Source of the DNA: Portulaca oleracea
Lineage: Eukaryota > Streptophyta > Magnoliopsida > Caryophyllales > Portulacaceae
Assembly (NCBI GenBank): GCA_029582165.1
Contig: CM055873.1
Coordinates: forward strand, 41,476,795-41,540,794
DNA: 64,000 nucleotides
Direction: 5' to 3'
Shown: one piece after another, positions 11,469 through 23,578 of the stretch
Layout: each line of letters begins with the position of its first letter
Position numbering within the stretch: the stretch's first letter is position 1
Translations under genes and position numbers: made by a program
The notes under the pieces: model-generated
What the model was told of the DNA's origin: nothing
What the model saw: the letters and a program-made list of their open reading frames with translations, nothing else
The model's database searches: none

Positions 11469-12180
11469 CGTGGTTTAGTGGAAATTTGGATTGTGAAGTT
11501 TATTATGATATTTATCCTTTTTGTTATGATTTTAGGAAGAAAAGTAATTGTGTGAGAATTTAGTATATATTTTGTTGGTTCACCGAGTGGTGTTTATATT
11601 TGGGATGGTGGAGAGCATGAAGCTCAGATGTTTATATGGAATATAAATTGCTTTTAGTCGAGGTTTCAAGATTTTGTAAATTGGGGATAGCTCTATTTAT
11701 AGGGAAGTCTTTGTCACAATTTTCCCAGGATTTTAGCAGCTTTTAAGTCAAATTTTAAGAAGAAACCAGGTGGAATTGAGTTAAGCCTAGTAAGTTAAAC
11801 AAGTAAAGTGGTGGATGTATAGTTGGGAATTATAAAGTATGGCAAGGTGTCGTCCTAAAAAGTCTTTGATAGTTTACAAAAAGATTACAAGCAAGTCCCA
11901 AGTGGGATTTGGTATAGGGTAAAATGAGTTCTAAATCATAGCACGGAAATAAAATCTTTAAGGGAAACCGAAAAATGGTACAATTTATGGGATTTAGGAA
12001 GCGTAAAGAAAAGTTTAAGGCAAGTTTAAAGTTAAAGTAAGAGCCTTTTTAAGTTGCTCATAAGGGGTTAGTTGGTTGAGTCTTGAATCTCGTTATAAGG
12101 TTGTTTCTTTTTACGTTAACGAATTCTTTTATTACGTGCGGATTTTAAGAGCTTGTTTTACGTTTTATATGTGAATTAGA

Positions 12181-12945
12181 TGGATACCAACGGCAATCCT
12201 CTTCCGAATCCCTTTGCGATGTTTATGGACCCCGACACCAATGTGCAAGATCATCTCAAGACTCTACAAGATCGTTAGATGCGCATTGTGCGGCGAATCA
12301 TTCGAATACCATGATGACATCCGCCGAGCGGTGCTTATTAGTGACTCTTCCCCACGAGTCCGTGGGACGACATCGAGAATCGTCTGGTCGATTACTCGTC
12401 GAGGAGAGCCGAGCGCATGGTGCCTCAATTACGTCGGGCGTGGAATCAAATCGCGATGGAAGTTATAATCACTCAAGCCGCGCGATCACTAACTCTCGCG
12501 TTAGTAAATTAGGCCCCTTTCTTCATGAGATGTTAGGATTAACGCGCCACCCAACGCGGAATCGCACCGTTGCGCGTGTTCTCACCACCGGCGGATGAAG
12601 TTCGCCTACATTTCGCCACTTATCACGGGCGACCAATTGTTCCAAACGTATCTTCCCATGGAGGCGACCCTACGCCGCGAGCAGCGCGAAGAAGAAGATC
12701 CTAGCATGGATCTTGATCAAGATGAGGTACGGCGCAACCTAGGCAACCCGGGGAGAATGAAGCGGGAACGCGTCTACACTGTGACACGGTAAACCTTGAA
12801 TGGACCACCTTGGGACCCATAATCCGCCACCTGCACGCGAAGAACGTCGTCCTTCACGGCTACGACGCGTGGAAGGAACTAGGGAACAAGAACATGAGGA
12901 TCGAATTCCCATGTTTAGTGGAATCTAGTGGTGACTAGGTATCTT
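12181..12945 (+). pseudogene. Extra ORF of unknown function between PBS and gag (Tekay-type element)
   Basis: Opens with ATG at 12181 (MDTNGNPLPNPFAMFMDPD). The second element copy has the same start at 21885 and reads further in that frame (DTNVQDHLKTLQDALDAHC). Comparing the copies, later parts also look like protein although in shifted frames: a helical stretch with LTTADEVRLHF and LITGDQLFQTYLPMEA near 12585-12665, then an acidic stretch EEEDPSMDLDQDE. No domain is recognised. It precedes gag by about 430 bp and is not a normal Gypsy gene. Both copies are frameshifted at different places, so the frame cannot be read cleanly. It could be a lineage-specific accessory protein or a captured host fragment. 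Confidence 0.5.
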
Positions 12946-13372
12946 GTTTTGGGTCATTGATGAAATTGGCGAACTATGATTAATTTTGTAACCTCCTATG
13001 ATTATGTTGTGAACGGGAGCATGGGTTGTAATTTGAACGAACCAAGGAGTATTATTTTGGATTTTTTTTTTGATGAAGTAAGAACAATGACGTGGGGATT
13101 GTTACCTTTTTAAATATTATGCTTGGGTGCAATGGTATGATGGGATTTGCGACCTCATGAATTATTATGCTTTATAATATTATGGGATTACAAGAATTTT
13201 ATTGGTATTTTAAGCATGCATGTATGTATGTGGGTAATGTGATTTTATAAAGAAACAAGGATCCTAAATAGGGATGTTTAATTAAAATTTGAATTTTATG
13301 GAAAGGGGGTATAAAAGAGGACAAGAATAGGTTATATGGGGAAATAATATGTCTGTTGTAATCTTGTAGTAT

Positions 13373-14480
13373 GTCATGAAAGCTCAAGAAATACGCCTCC
13401 CATGAAGAACACTGGAAATGAGGTGTCGGGGGTAATCAACTCGAATTGCAAGGACCTCGGCTTAACCGGGAGTGGTTAGTCACCCGAATCTTCTTTAGGA
13501 TCCGTCCTCTCAATCCACCCTAATACCCGGACCCTTTTGGGATATTCATGCAAGAATTACTCAAACGCATACCCCTTCCATCTACGGGACAAGCAAGCCA
13601 ATCTAGGGAAGAGAATTATGCAGATAGGGTAGCCCGAAGAAACCCGACTTTTTACAAAGGGGGTTATGACCCCGTAGTGCTTGAAGATTAGATTCGTGAG
13701 ATGGAAAAGATCTTTGAGGTGATTGGAGTGCCCGAGGATAAAAGGTTGGCCATAGGGACCTATTATTTAAAAGGTGAAGCTGATATTTGGTGGAGAACCA
13801 TTGAGGATAAGTACCAAGGAACCACAAAGTCGTGGAATGACTTCTTAGGAGATTTGAGGGCTCAGTTCTACCCTATTTCCCTTAGACGTCAAAAGGAGAA
13901 AGAATTTTTAGAGTGGAGTATGTTTAATAAGGACATCTCAGTGGTGCAATATACGGCAAAGTTTAATGAGCTAGCTCGTTTCGCTCGGACACGTTGCATC
14001 AGAAAGGTTGAAGTTAACCCGCTATGAGGGAGGCCTAGCGCCATACATCCGTAACCAGTTGTCATCCCATCATTTCTCTACGATGCAAGAGATGTATGAA
14101 AGAGCTGCCGAAGTGGAAAGAGTGAGAAAGGAGTTGAAAGCCATGAACCACAGAGCAGCAGTGCAAAGAGGAAATGGAATGATAAGGGGCGCCAAGTGCG
14201 CTGTTAAGGAGATAGTCAAGCTAAGCGGCCAATGCCACGATTCAGAAACCAAGCTACCCAGCTCTTGCCAGAGCCTGCAGAAGTGCGGCGGGACTAATCA
14301 TACTACCGCCCAGTGTCGGGTAGGTACGGAAAACTGTCTATGGTGTGGAGCCTCAGATCATAAGGCATCGGAATGCCCAAAGAGAACCCGAAGACCGGGA
14401 ACCACTCGTCCAACACCGCCAATGAGAGCAACGCCGCAGCAAGGAACCGTGGGTCAAGCCTACGTCATGGGCAGAAAAGA
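13373..14480 (+). pseudogene. gag: gag of the Tekay-type element (broken)
   Basis: Encodes the capsid/nucleocapsid precursor. The retrotransposon gag domain is visible (GEADIWWRTIEDKYQG near 13775-13820 and the LRAQFYP helix near 13855), then a basic linker and a CX2CX4HX4C zinc knuckle CLWCGASDHKASEC near 14335-14377. The start region is damaged: the copy at 23069 has ATG then SQSSRNTP, while here ATGTCATGA ends at once. A TAG at about 13688 replaces the Trp codon present in copy 2, and there is a frameshift near 14000. It is therefore non-functional. Confidence 0.85.
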
Positions 14481-14876
14481 AGCAGCAAAATCTGGTATGG
14501 TTGTTACTGGGACAGTTTATATATATGCGCAACCTTTAATTGCATTGTTTGATTCTGGAGCAACCCATTCGTTTATCTCAACCAAAGCTGTTTTGAACCT
14601 AAAGTTACAAAATCTAGCCCATGCAGTGAATTACTCTATCAGTTTACCTAATGGTCAAGCGATACCATGCACGACTAGTTTTGTGGGTGTCCCTCTTAGG
14701 TTGAATGCAGATATCTTTTCTGTTAATCTTATTCAGTTAGATCTAGAGGAGTTTGATATCATTCTAGGTATGGATTGGTTGGTCTCGACGCAAGCTCAGA
14801 TTAGGTGCAGCGAGGGAATAGTTGTTCTCAGGCGCCTTAGGCAAGGAAGTTCAATTCGTAGGGGACATAGGGGTTA
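14481..14876 (+). pseudogene. pro: Aspartic protease of the Tekay-type element
   Basis: Retropepsin-like domain in frame with the end of gag. The catalytic motif LFDSGATHSFIS is at about 14547-14582 and the conserved FDIILGMDWL lies near 14750. It would process the gag-pol polyprotein. The frame ends at 14874-14876, before the RT. Confidence 0.85.
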
Positions 14877-14939
14877 ACCCGTGTCCTATCATATCTTACA
14901 TGAAGGCTCGAAAGTTGCTTAATCATGGAGTGCGAGGGT

Positions 14940-16265
14940 TACCTATGCCTAGTAAGTGAAGATCCCAAAGATCCCTAGAATAGAAGAAATCCCGTGATGC
15001 GAGATTTCCAAGATGTTTTTCTGAAGAAGTTGCGGAACTACCCCAGGAGGGAGATTGATTTTGAAATAGAGTTAGTTCGGGGACTATGCCTATATCCAAG
15101 GCACCATACAGGATGGCGCTGGAGCTTAAGGAATTAAGAGAGCAATTAGATAATTTATTGAGTAAAGGGTTCATCGAATGAGCACATCACAGGGAGCTCG
15201 GTATTATTTGTGAAGAAAAGGATGGTAGCTTAAGGTTATGTATCGATTCGAGAGTGAAAAAGGTTACTATCAAGAACAAGTACCCTCTTCCGAGGAACGA
15301 AGATCTATTCGACCCGACTTCAGGAGCGGAGTATTTTCTAAGATAGACTTGAGGTCGAGGATACCACCATTTCGAGTTAGAGTGAAGACATACCAAGGCG
15401 CCTTTAGAGCGAGGTATGGACATTATGAGTTCTGATGATGCCGTTTGGGCTTACCAATGCACCGGCAGTATTTATGGATCTAATGAATCGGGTATTCAAA
15501 CCCCATTTGGACAAGTTTGTAGTGGTGTTTATTGACGACATTCTGGTGTATTCGAAGAGTCAAGAGGAGCATGAGCAGCATTTAAGGATTGTACTTCAAA
15601 CCTTAAGGGAACAACAGTTGTATGCTAAGTTTTCAAAGTGTGAGTTTTGGCTGAAAGAAGTGGCTTTTCTAGGCCATATAGTCACCAGTGAAGGGATCCA
15701 AGTGGACCCTAGTAAGATTTCTACGGTTCAAAGCTGGACAAGGCCCTCTACAGTTAGTGAAATCCGAAGTTTCTTAGGTATGGCCGGATATTATCGAAGG
15801 TTCGTGCCGAATTTCTCAAGAATAGCTCTTAGTTGACTAATCTTCTCAAGCAATCCACACGTTTTGAGTGGACCGACAAGTGTGAAGAAGCCTTCCAGTG
15901 CTTAAAGAAAAGGCGACAAGCGCTTTGATTTTATCCCTTCCCGAGGAAGGAAAGGAGTATGTGGTATATAGTGACGCATCCCATCAAGGATTAGGTTGTG
16001 TGCTGATGCAAGATAACAAAGTGATCGCCTATGCGTCTCGGCAATTAAAGCCTTATGAAAAGAATTACCCGACTCATGATTTAGAGCTCATGATGGTTTT
16101 GCCTTGAAGATATGGAGGCATTATTTATATGGAGTCCATACGACCATTTTCACGGATCATAAGAGTCTCAAATATATATTCACTCGGAAGGAGTTGAATT
16201 TAAAGCGGCGATGGTTAGAGCTTATCAAGGACTATGACTTGGATATCGGTACCATCTGGTAAAGC
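14940..16265 (+). pseudogene. pol: Reverse transcriptase and RNase H of the Tekay-type element (multiply frameshifted)
   Basis: The RT fingers are spread over several frames at 14950-15430. The palm is clear: [20 protein letters not shown] at 15438-15497, the catalytic FIDDILVYS near 15528, and [13 protein letters not shown] with [17 protein letters not shown] at 15670-15825. RNase H follows with [15 protein letters not shown] near 15960 and [14 protein letters not shown] residues near 16160. At least four frame changes or stops separate these blocks, so no polymerase can be made. Confidence 0.85.
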
Positions 16266-16429
16266 AATTGTGGTAGGCGATCGTTAAGCGAGAAAGACAC
16301 GGCATGTAAAGTTGACAATCGAGGATTCATCCGAGATTACAGGAATTGTGTAAGGAAAGCATCGAGCTAGTCAAGCGGGAAGTCATGGAGAAGCTCATGC
16401 GTTATCCTTCTGATCATCCATCATTGAGG

Positions 16430-17300
16430 AAATCAAGGCGGAGCGAATGAGCGATTACGAGCTCAAGAGAATCAGGGACAATCTTGCAATAAAAAGGATG
16501 CCGGGATTCCTGATCCAAGAAGATGGAACCCTAAGATTTCAGGATAGATTGTGTGTACCTGACAAGGGAGACTTAAGGTTAAAGCTTTTGGAGGAAAGCC
16601 ATAATTCATTGTTTTCAGTACACCCAGGAGGTACTAAGATGTATAGGGATTTGAAAGAAAATTTTTGGTGGCCAAATATGAAGAAGGATATAGCTAATTA
16701 TGTGGATGGATGCCTAACTTGTCAAAAGTCAAGCGGAACATCAACGGCCATCGGAGAACTTAGGCCTTTGGAAATTCCACATGGAAATGGAGTCGATCTC
16801 TATGGATTTTATCATGGGTTTACCCCTCACCATGTCGAGAAAGAATGCTATATGGGTCATCGTGGACCGCCTAACTAAGTCGGCACATTTCATTCCCATC
16901 CATGAAGGGTGGAAAGTGGATAAATTGGCAAATATTTACATCCAGGAGATTGTTCGTCTACATGGAATTCCAAAAGATATAGTGTCTGATCGGGATACGA
17001 GATTTCAATCGAGGTTTTGGAGCTGCAAGGAGCTTTTGGCGCGACTCAATTTGTTAGCTCTATCATCCGGAAAGTGATGGTCAAACCGAAGGGTGAATCA
17101 GATTGTAGAAGATATGCTACGAGCATGCGTCCTCGACTTTCAAGGAAATTGGGATGAATTCCTCCCGCTCATCGAATTTTCGTATAATAATAGCTATCAA
17201 GCCACCATTAAGATGGCCCTTTCGAAGCACTCTATGGTAGAAGATGCCGAACCCCGCTATGTTGGGGAGAGCTAGACGAAGCACTAATCATAGGTCCAGA
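16430..17300 (+). pseudogene. int: Integrase of the Tekay-type element (broken)
   Basis: The HHCC zinc-binding region is at 16590-16730 (ESHNSLFSVHPGG ... CLTCQ). The catalytic core follows in another frame: SMDFIMGLP near 16795, [14 protein letters not shown] near 16980, and a segment with the third acidic residue near 17095 ([15 protein letters not shown]). Frameshifts near 16800, 17050 and 17240 destroy it. It would have inserted the cDNA into chromatin. Confidence 0.85.
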
Positions 17301-17539
17301 ATTAGTCGGGACACGGCGGATAAGGTTCGAGTTATTCAACGACACATCAAGACCGCCAGAGCCGGCAAAAGAGCTATGCAGATAAGAGGCGGAAACCTCT
17401 CGAGTTTCAAGTTGAGATCACGTTTTCTCAAGATTTCTCCGACCAAGGGATCAGGAGATTCAATGTCAAAGGAAGCTAAGCCCACGCTACATTGGGCCAT
17501 ACCCAATCATAGAAAAAGTCAACCGGTAGCATACAGTGG

Positions 17540-17810
17540 AGTTACCATCTAGCTTAGGAGGAATCCACGATGTTTTTCATGTGTCGCGACGGAAATATGT
17601 GCGGACCCAAGTCATATTCTAGTGGGGAACCACCGCTTCTAGTGAAGATTTAACCGTCAAGCAACAACCGATTCAAATTACGGATCGGCAAATCAAGCTA
17701 CGAACGAAAGAAGTTCCCTTAGTCAAAGTGCTATGGCGAATCAAGACACGTCGGAAGCCACGTGGGAGACCGAAGAAAACATGAAGAAACAATATCCCCA
17801 TCTCTTCTAA
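17540..17810 (+). pseudogene. Integrase C-terminal tail with chromodomain-like end
   Basis: After a GGIHDVFHVSRRKYV-type segment (17560-17600) the sequence encodes QPIQITDRQIKLRTKEVPLV and then EATWETEENMKKQYPHLF, ending at a stop near 17808. This is the layout of the Tekay/Del chromodomain tail, which can target chromatin. It is split by a frameshift near 17755. Confidence 0.75.
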
Positions 17811-17864
17811 GGTAAACAAACGCGTTTTATGATCATCGTCAAGTTTCGAGGCGAAACTTCTTTT

Positions 17865-17873
17865 AGGGGAGGA
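17865..17873 (+). promoter_or_regulatory. Polypurine tract
   Basis: AGGGGAGGA lies immediately before the TG of the second LTR, the expected site of plus-strand priming. Confidence 0.75.
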
Positions 17874-20800
17874 TGTAATAACCCGCCCCAAAATCGCGAT
17901 TAATTAAGCGTTAATACCGTAATTATCTAAATTGCGTATAAATTTTTCGCGTTTATTTTCAAGTATTATCTATTTTATCGGTGTCAGGTTTCGATGCAGG
18001 AGATGGCAAGCGTATCAAGTATCGAATTATAAGTTCCAAAATTATTTTATTTACCTATTAAGTAAATTCGTATCGGTTACCGTATCGTAATTTTAGTCGG
18101 AAAAAGGGTTTAATTATTTTACTTCTAGAAGATTATATTTTATTATTCCAAAACTCAATTTATTTTATTTGAGTTATATTTATTTTATTTAATTTAAGTA
18201 CAAGTGGTATTTATTTTCCATTTTATTTAATTTCCCTATTCAAGTTCTATCTTATTCCAACCCAAATGTTACCAATTAATTTTACCTAGTATCAAACTAA
18301 ATGGGTAATTTTACTACTCTTATAATTATTTTACTCATTTGTATTTTCAGATTTTAGTTAATATATTAGTGGTTTAGTTAATGAGGGAGTATATTAGATA
18401 GTAGAAGAGGTTATTATCTTCATTTCTAATTCAAACACCCACACTCCACTTTCTCTCTCTACAAACTCCATCTCCCTCATCTTGCTCTGCTGCTGCCCGA
18501 CCACGCCACCACCCTCTGCCGCCCTTTTCCAGCCCGTCGCCGTGTAAGCCACCCCTTCTCCTCCTCTCTTGAATTTCATCCAATTTTAACCCAAAGGGTA
18601 ATTTCTAAAACCCCAATTTCACTCTTTTATACCCTAATCTGATTTTCATGATAATTACATGTTATTCTTGTCAATTTTTACTTCTTTTACTCTCTTTTAG
18701 TGTAATTTTCAGTTTATGGTTATTAGGGTTTAATTTTGAAAGAGATACATGTGTAATTTGGGTTGTTCTTGAGACATCTTTGATGGATTTATGTTGGATG
18801 ATGATAAAATCATGTTGCATGTTGTTTCTTGGTGAATTTCTAAGCTTAAGGACAGATTATAAAGTATGAAGTTGTTGATTCAAGTGTTATAAGGTTTAAT
18901 TTGGGTGAATTAAGTGTATTTTGAGGTAAAAATTACTAGAATGTGTTATTGGTATTGAATTCATGGTTGCATGTCATTCTTGAGGCTTTTGATGAGCTTA
19001 TTTAAGTGTTATAATTTCTGGAAATATGGTAGATTTTAGCCAAGTAGAGTTTAATGGAGAATGATTACAAGTTTGGGAGCTTAAATCACCATTAGAGTCA
19101 ATTTCAAGAGCTAAAAAACGTTCTGCCCAGTTCTAGAAATTTTCGGAATTTTTAAAGTTGGATTTTTGCCCAGATTTTTGTTCCATTAGATAGCCCAAAG
19201 TATTAGAAAACCATAGGCTTTGGAATTTCTAAATTCCGTCTTGAATCGACCAAGTTATGAGCAAAACCGTGAAACCGGATTTTTACATACGAGTTTAAAG
19301 TCAGTAGGTTATGAGCTATTTTTCGACCTCTTAGAGATTTCTTTGGTTTTTAAGGAAAACATGAAAGTTTTAGATTATGCCGCGAGCTTTCCGAAAAGGT
19401 ATGGTTTGTAGTCATACGATATCGGGAGTATAAGTTATAAGCCCCGGAAACCGGGTTGTCCTGTGTGAATATTCTGCCCAATTTATAAGTGGTAAAAAAA
19501 CCCATTTCTAAGGTTCTAAGCTAAGTCAATAAGGGTCCTTAAGCCTTGATAAATGATGATTATAGATTATAACCTCGAGTTAAGCCTTTAAGTGGAGAAG
19601 TATAGTTAGAAACCGGGTTATGTCCCAAAGTTATTTATCCAAAAATAAGAGTTTGAGAATAAGTTTTACGTGCCTCCCGGTGAACATTAAGTTAATAATT
19701 CGATACCTTTGAGTTGGTTAAAGTATCTATCTACCTAAGGTCGTCCAAGTTCTAAATAGTTCTTATGATGAGTTTCCTAAAGTCTCAACTCATGGATTTT
19801 CCCCTCAAATTACATTACCTATCTTTCTTCCATCGTTTACTCCATCAATATTATCCTTCTAAGTAAATCTCAAGGAATTTTTCTAATTTCATATTCAACC
19901 TCTAATCTTTTAATCTCATCTTTCATCAATCACGTTATCCTTCAAAAGATACAAGTTCCATCTATCGATTCTACCTTTCTACGTCAATTTCTCTATATAA
20001 TTTCAACCAAACCCTTTATTTTCATTGATTCAGCTGCTGTCCGGGCCCATTTTGGGACCCTTCCTTCATTTTTAGCCTCTGGCCCTTTCATCAAAGTTGT
20101 AGATCTCATTTTTCCCTATTCGGGATATACTCTTTTGCTTTATTCCGATTTTCCTAGCCGAGTTATACCTTGAACATTATCTTTACTTAAACCTGAAATT
20201 TTATTTCTAAAAAGTCGTTTTAATTATTTTACTAAGTTTCTAAGTTTATGATTCTAATTTAGAACCTTGTTGGTTGTTCGTTTTTATTTATTTCCGTCTT
20301 AGCCGTCAAGTTGCAAGCGCCATCTCCAAGCCGAGCCGCACCACCCAAGTTTTTAGCGTCTCAAGGTGCAAATTGTCCAACCTTTACCGCCGTGCGAGCT
20401 AATTCATGTTCTACCAAGTTTTATGCTTTATGCAAGTCTTTTATGCTTTAAAGTGGACCCATCTTATGTTATATAAAGTTTAATTATGTTTTTAGCACTC
20501 CTGATCAGAGTGTCCCGACGGCCGATGTCGTAGTTTAACGCACCCAATCCAAATCTCGATCGATTTGGGCATACGCGTGTGTGAGGTGCTTGCACCGATC
20601 ATGAGGGTTCCATGTTTTTCATTCATATAGCTAAGTTCAGCTTTACTTATTTATATCTTATGCTTAATTCTTTAAGTTTATTTATGTTTATCCCCTTTCC
20701 CGTTTTCAAAATGAATTTAAATGCCGGCACTGAAACCGTTTTCGAACGGTTTTACGTGTTGGAGGTTTCGTACTGAGTGTTTCCCCACTCACCTTTCGCG

Positions 20801-21161
20801 TTGTTTTAATGTTTTGTTTTAGGAGGCTCGAGTTCTCAGGTCCAAGCAAGTCTGTTCCAAAGTAGCCCCAGCAGGTTGAGGTAGTCCCTAAGCTAAGTTA
20901 TGGATGGAAGCCAAATTTTGCGCTTTGGAAGACTCTCGCAGATGTTTAAGTTTATGTATCTATATTTTTCAACGGATTGTATCAACTATGTATTGGGTTT
21001 GGAGTTAGTTTTCCTTGTGGTTTAAAAAGTGTTAGTGTTTTGTGGTTGCCTTGTCTCTTTCGGGACGGCGGTAATGCCAGTCAGTTTTCATTGCGCTAAT
21101 CATGAATTTGGGTGCTAAGTAAGCATTTAATTTGTGGTTTAAGATTGGGGTGTTCTGATTG
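17874..21161 (+). repeat. Tekay-type second LTR
   Basis: Starts TGTAATAACCCG and is followed by TGGTATCAGAGC at 21162 instead of host DNA, so it serves as 3' LTR of the first unit and 5' LTR of the second. It contains the same landmarks as the first LTR, in the same order. Confidence 0.85.
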
Positions 21162-23486
21162 TGGTATCAGAGCCGTGGTTTAGTGGAATTTGGGATTGTG
21201 AAGTTTATTAGGATATTGATCCTTTGTGTTATGATTTTAGGAAGAAAAGTAAGTGTGTGAGAATTGAGTAGATCTTTGGTTGGTGCACCGAGTGGTGTTT
21301 ATATTGGGGATGGTGGAGAGCATGAAGCTCCAGATGTTTATATGGAATATAAATTGCTTTTCGTGCAGGGTTTCAAGATTTTGTAAATTGGGGATAGCTC
21401 TATTTATAGGGGAAGTGCTGTCAAATTTTTCCCAGGATTTTAGCAGCTTTTAAGTCAAATTTTAAGAAGAAACCAGGTGGAATTGAGTTAAGCCTAGTAA
21501 GTTAAACAAGTAAAGTGGTGGATGTATAGTTGGGAATTATAAAGTATGGCAAGGTGTCGTCCTAAAAAGTCTTTGATAGTTTACAAAAAGATTACAAGCA
21601 AGTCCCAAGTGGGATTTGGTATAGGGTAAAATGAGTTCTAAATCATAGCACGGAAATAAAATCTTTAAGGGAAACCGAAAAATGGTACAATTTATGGGAT
21701 TTAGGAAGCGTAAAGAAAAGTTTAAGGCAAGTTTAAAGTTAAAGTAAGAGCCTTTTTAAGTTGCTCATAAGGGGTTAGTTGGTTGAGTCTTGAATCTCGT
21801 TATAAGGTTGTTTCTTTTACGTTAACGAATTCTTTTATTACGTATGGATTTTAAGAGCTTGTTTACGTTTTATATGTGAATTAGATGGATACCAACGGCA
21901 ATCCTCTTCCGAATCCCTTTGCGATGTTTATGGACCCCGACACCAATGTGCAAGATCATCTCAAGACTCTACAAGATGCGTTAGATGCGCATTGTGCGAC
22001 GAATCCGAATTCCGAATACCATGATGACATCTGTCGAGCCCGGTGCTTATTAGTGACTCTTCCCCACGAGAGTCCGTGGGACGACATCGAGAATCGATCT
22101 GATCGATTACTCGTCGAGAGAGCGAGCGCCACGCATGGTGCCTCAATTACGTCGGGCGTGGAATCAAATCGCGATGGAAGTTATAATCACTCAAGCCGCA
22201 ATCACTAACTCTCCGTTAGTAAATTAGGCCCCTTTCTTCATGAGATGTTAGGATTAACCGCCACCCAACGCCGAATCGTTGCACGTGTTCTCACCACGGC
22301 GGATGAAGTTCGCCTACATTTCTCGCCACTTATCACGGGCGACCAATTGTTCCAAACGTATCTTCCCATGGAGGCGACCCTACCGCACGACAGTGCAGAA
22401 GAAGAAGATCCTAGCATGGATCTTGATCAAGATGAGGTACGGCGCAACCTAGGCAACCCGGGGAGAATGAAGCGGGAACGTCTACACCGCGGTAAACCTT
22501 GAATGGACCACCTTGGGACCCATAATCCGCCACACCGCACGCGAGCGTCGTCCTTCACGGCTACGGCGTGGAAGGAACTAGGGAACAAGAACATGAGGAT
22601 CGAATTCCCATGTTTAGTGGAATCTAGTGGTGACTAGGTATCTTGTTTTGGGTCATTGATGAAATTGGCCGAACTATGATTAATTTTGTAACCTCCCTAT
22701 GATTATGTTGTGAACGGGAGCATGGGTTGTAATTTGAACGAACCAAGGAGTATTATTTTGGATTTTTTGATGAAGTAAGAACAATGACGTGGGGATTGTT
22801 ACCTTTTTAAATATTATGCTTGGGTGCAATGGTATGATGGGATTTGCGACCTCATGAATTATTATGCTTTATAATATTATGGGATTACAAGAATTTTATT
22901 GGTATTTTAAGCATGCATGTATGTATGTGGGTAATGTGATTTTATAAAGAAACAAGGATCCTAAATAGGGATGTTTAATTAAAATTTGAATTTTATGGAA
23001 AGGGGGTATAAAAGAGGACAAGAATAGGTTATATGGGGAAATAATATGTCTGATTGTAATCTTGTAGTATGTCGCAAAGCTCAAGAAATACGCCCTCCCA
23101 TGAAGAACCTGGAAATGAGGTGTCAGGGGGTAATCAACTCGAATTGCAAGGACCTCAGCTTAACCCGGGAGTGGTTAGTCACCCCGAATCTTCTTTAGGA
23201 TCCGTCCCTCTCAATCCACCCCAATACCCGGACCCTTTTGGGATATTCATGCAAGAATTACTCAAACGCATACCCCTTCCATCTACGGGACAAGCAAGCC
23301 AATCTAGGGAAGAGAATTATGCAGATAGGGTAGCCCGAAGAAACCCGACTTTTTACAAAGGGGGTTATGACCCCGTAGTGCTTGAAGATTGGATTCGTGA
23401 GATGGAAAATATCTTTGAGGTGATTGGAGTGCCCGAGGATAAAAGGTTGGCCATAGGGACCTATTATTTAAAAGGTGAAGCTGATT
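21162..23486 (+). mobile_element. Second, truncated internal region of the Tekay-type element
   Basis: Repeats the leader, the unknown upstream ORF (ATG 21885) and gag (ATG 23069, MSQSSRNTPSHEEPGNEV) of the first unit. It breaks off after the gag residues LKGEAD at 23486. Its gag 5' end is in better state than in copy 1. The rest of gag, all of pol and the third LTR are missing. Confidence 0.85.
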
Positions 23487-23578
23487 CTGACTCCAATCGT
23501 ACACCAGCACTTAAATTGTCATGGTTGGAGTTCTAGATTGTATTTACTTGTGATTCTGACTCCAATCGTACACCACGC
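23485..23578. repeat. Templated filler at the deletion junction
   Basis: GATTCTGACTCCAATCGTAC occurs right at the Tekay break (from 23485) and again about 67 bp further on (from 23552) in the LINE sequence. Short copied segments of this kind are typical of end joining with templated synthesis. Confidence 0.6.

Larger units (their letters stand above)
8156..23486 (+). mobile_element. Tekay/Del-type chromovirus, tandem LTR-internal-LTR-partial internal
   Basis: The first LTR starts TGTAATAACCCG at 8156 and a second at 17874. Each is about 3.3 kb and is followed by a TGGTATCAGAGC-type primer-binding site. The internal region between them holds an extra upstream ORF, gag, protease, RT, RNase H, integrase and a C-terminal chromodomain-like tail in Gypsy order. 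After the second LTR the internal sequence starts again and stops abruptly in gag at 23486. The third LTR and the right target duplication are lost. The long LTRs and the tail favour Tekay/Del. All ORFs are broken. Confidence 0.85.
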
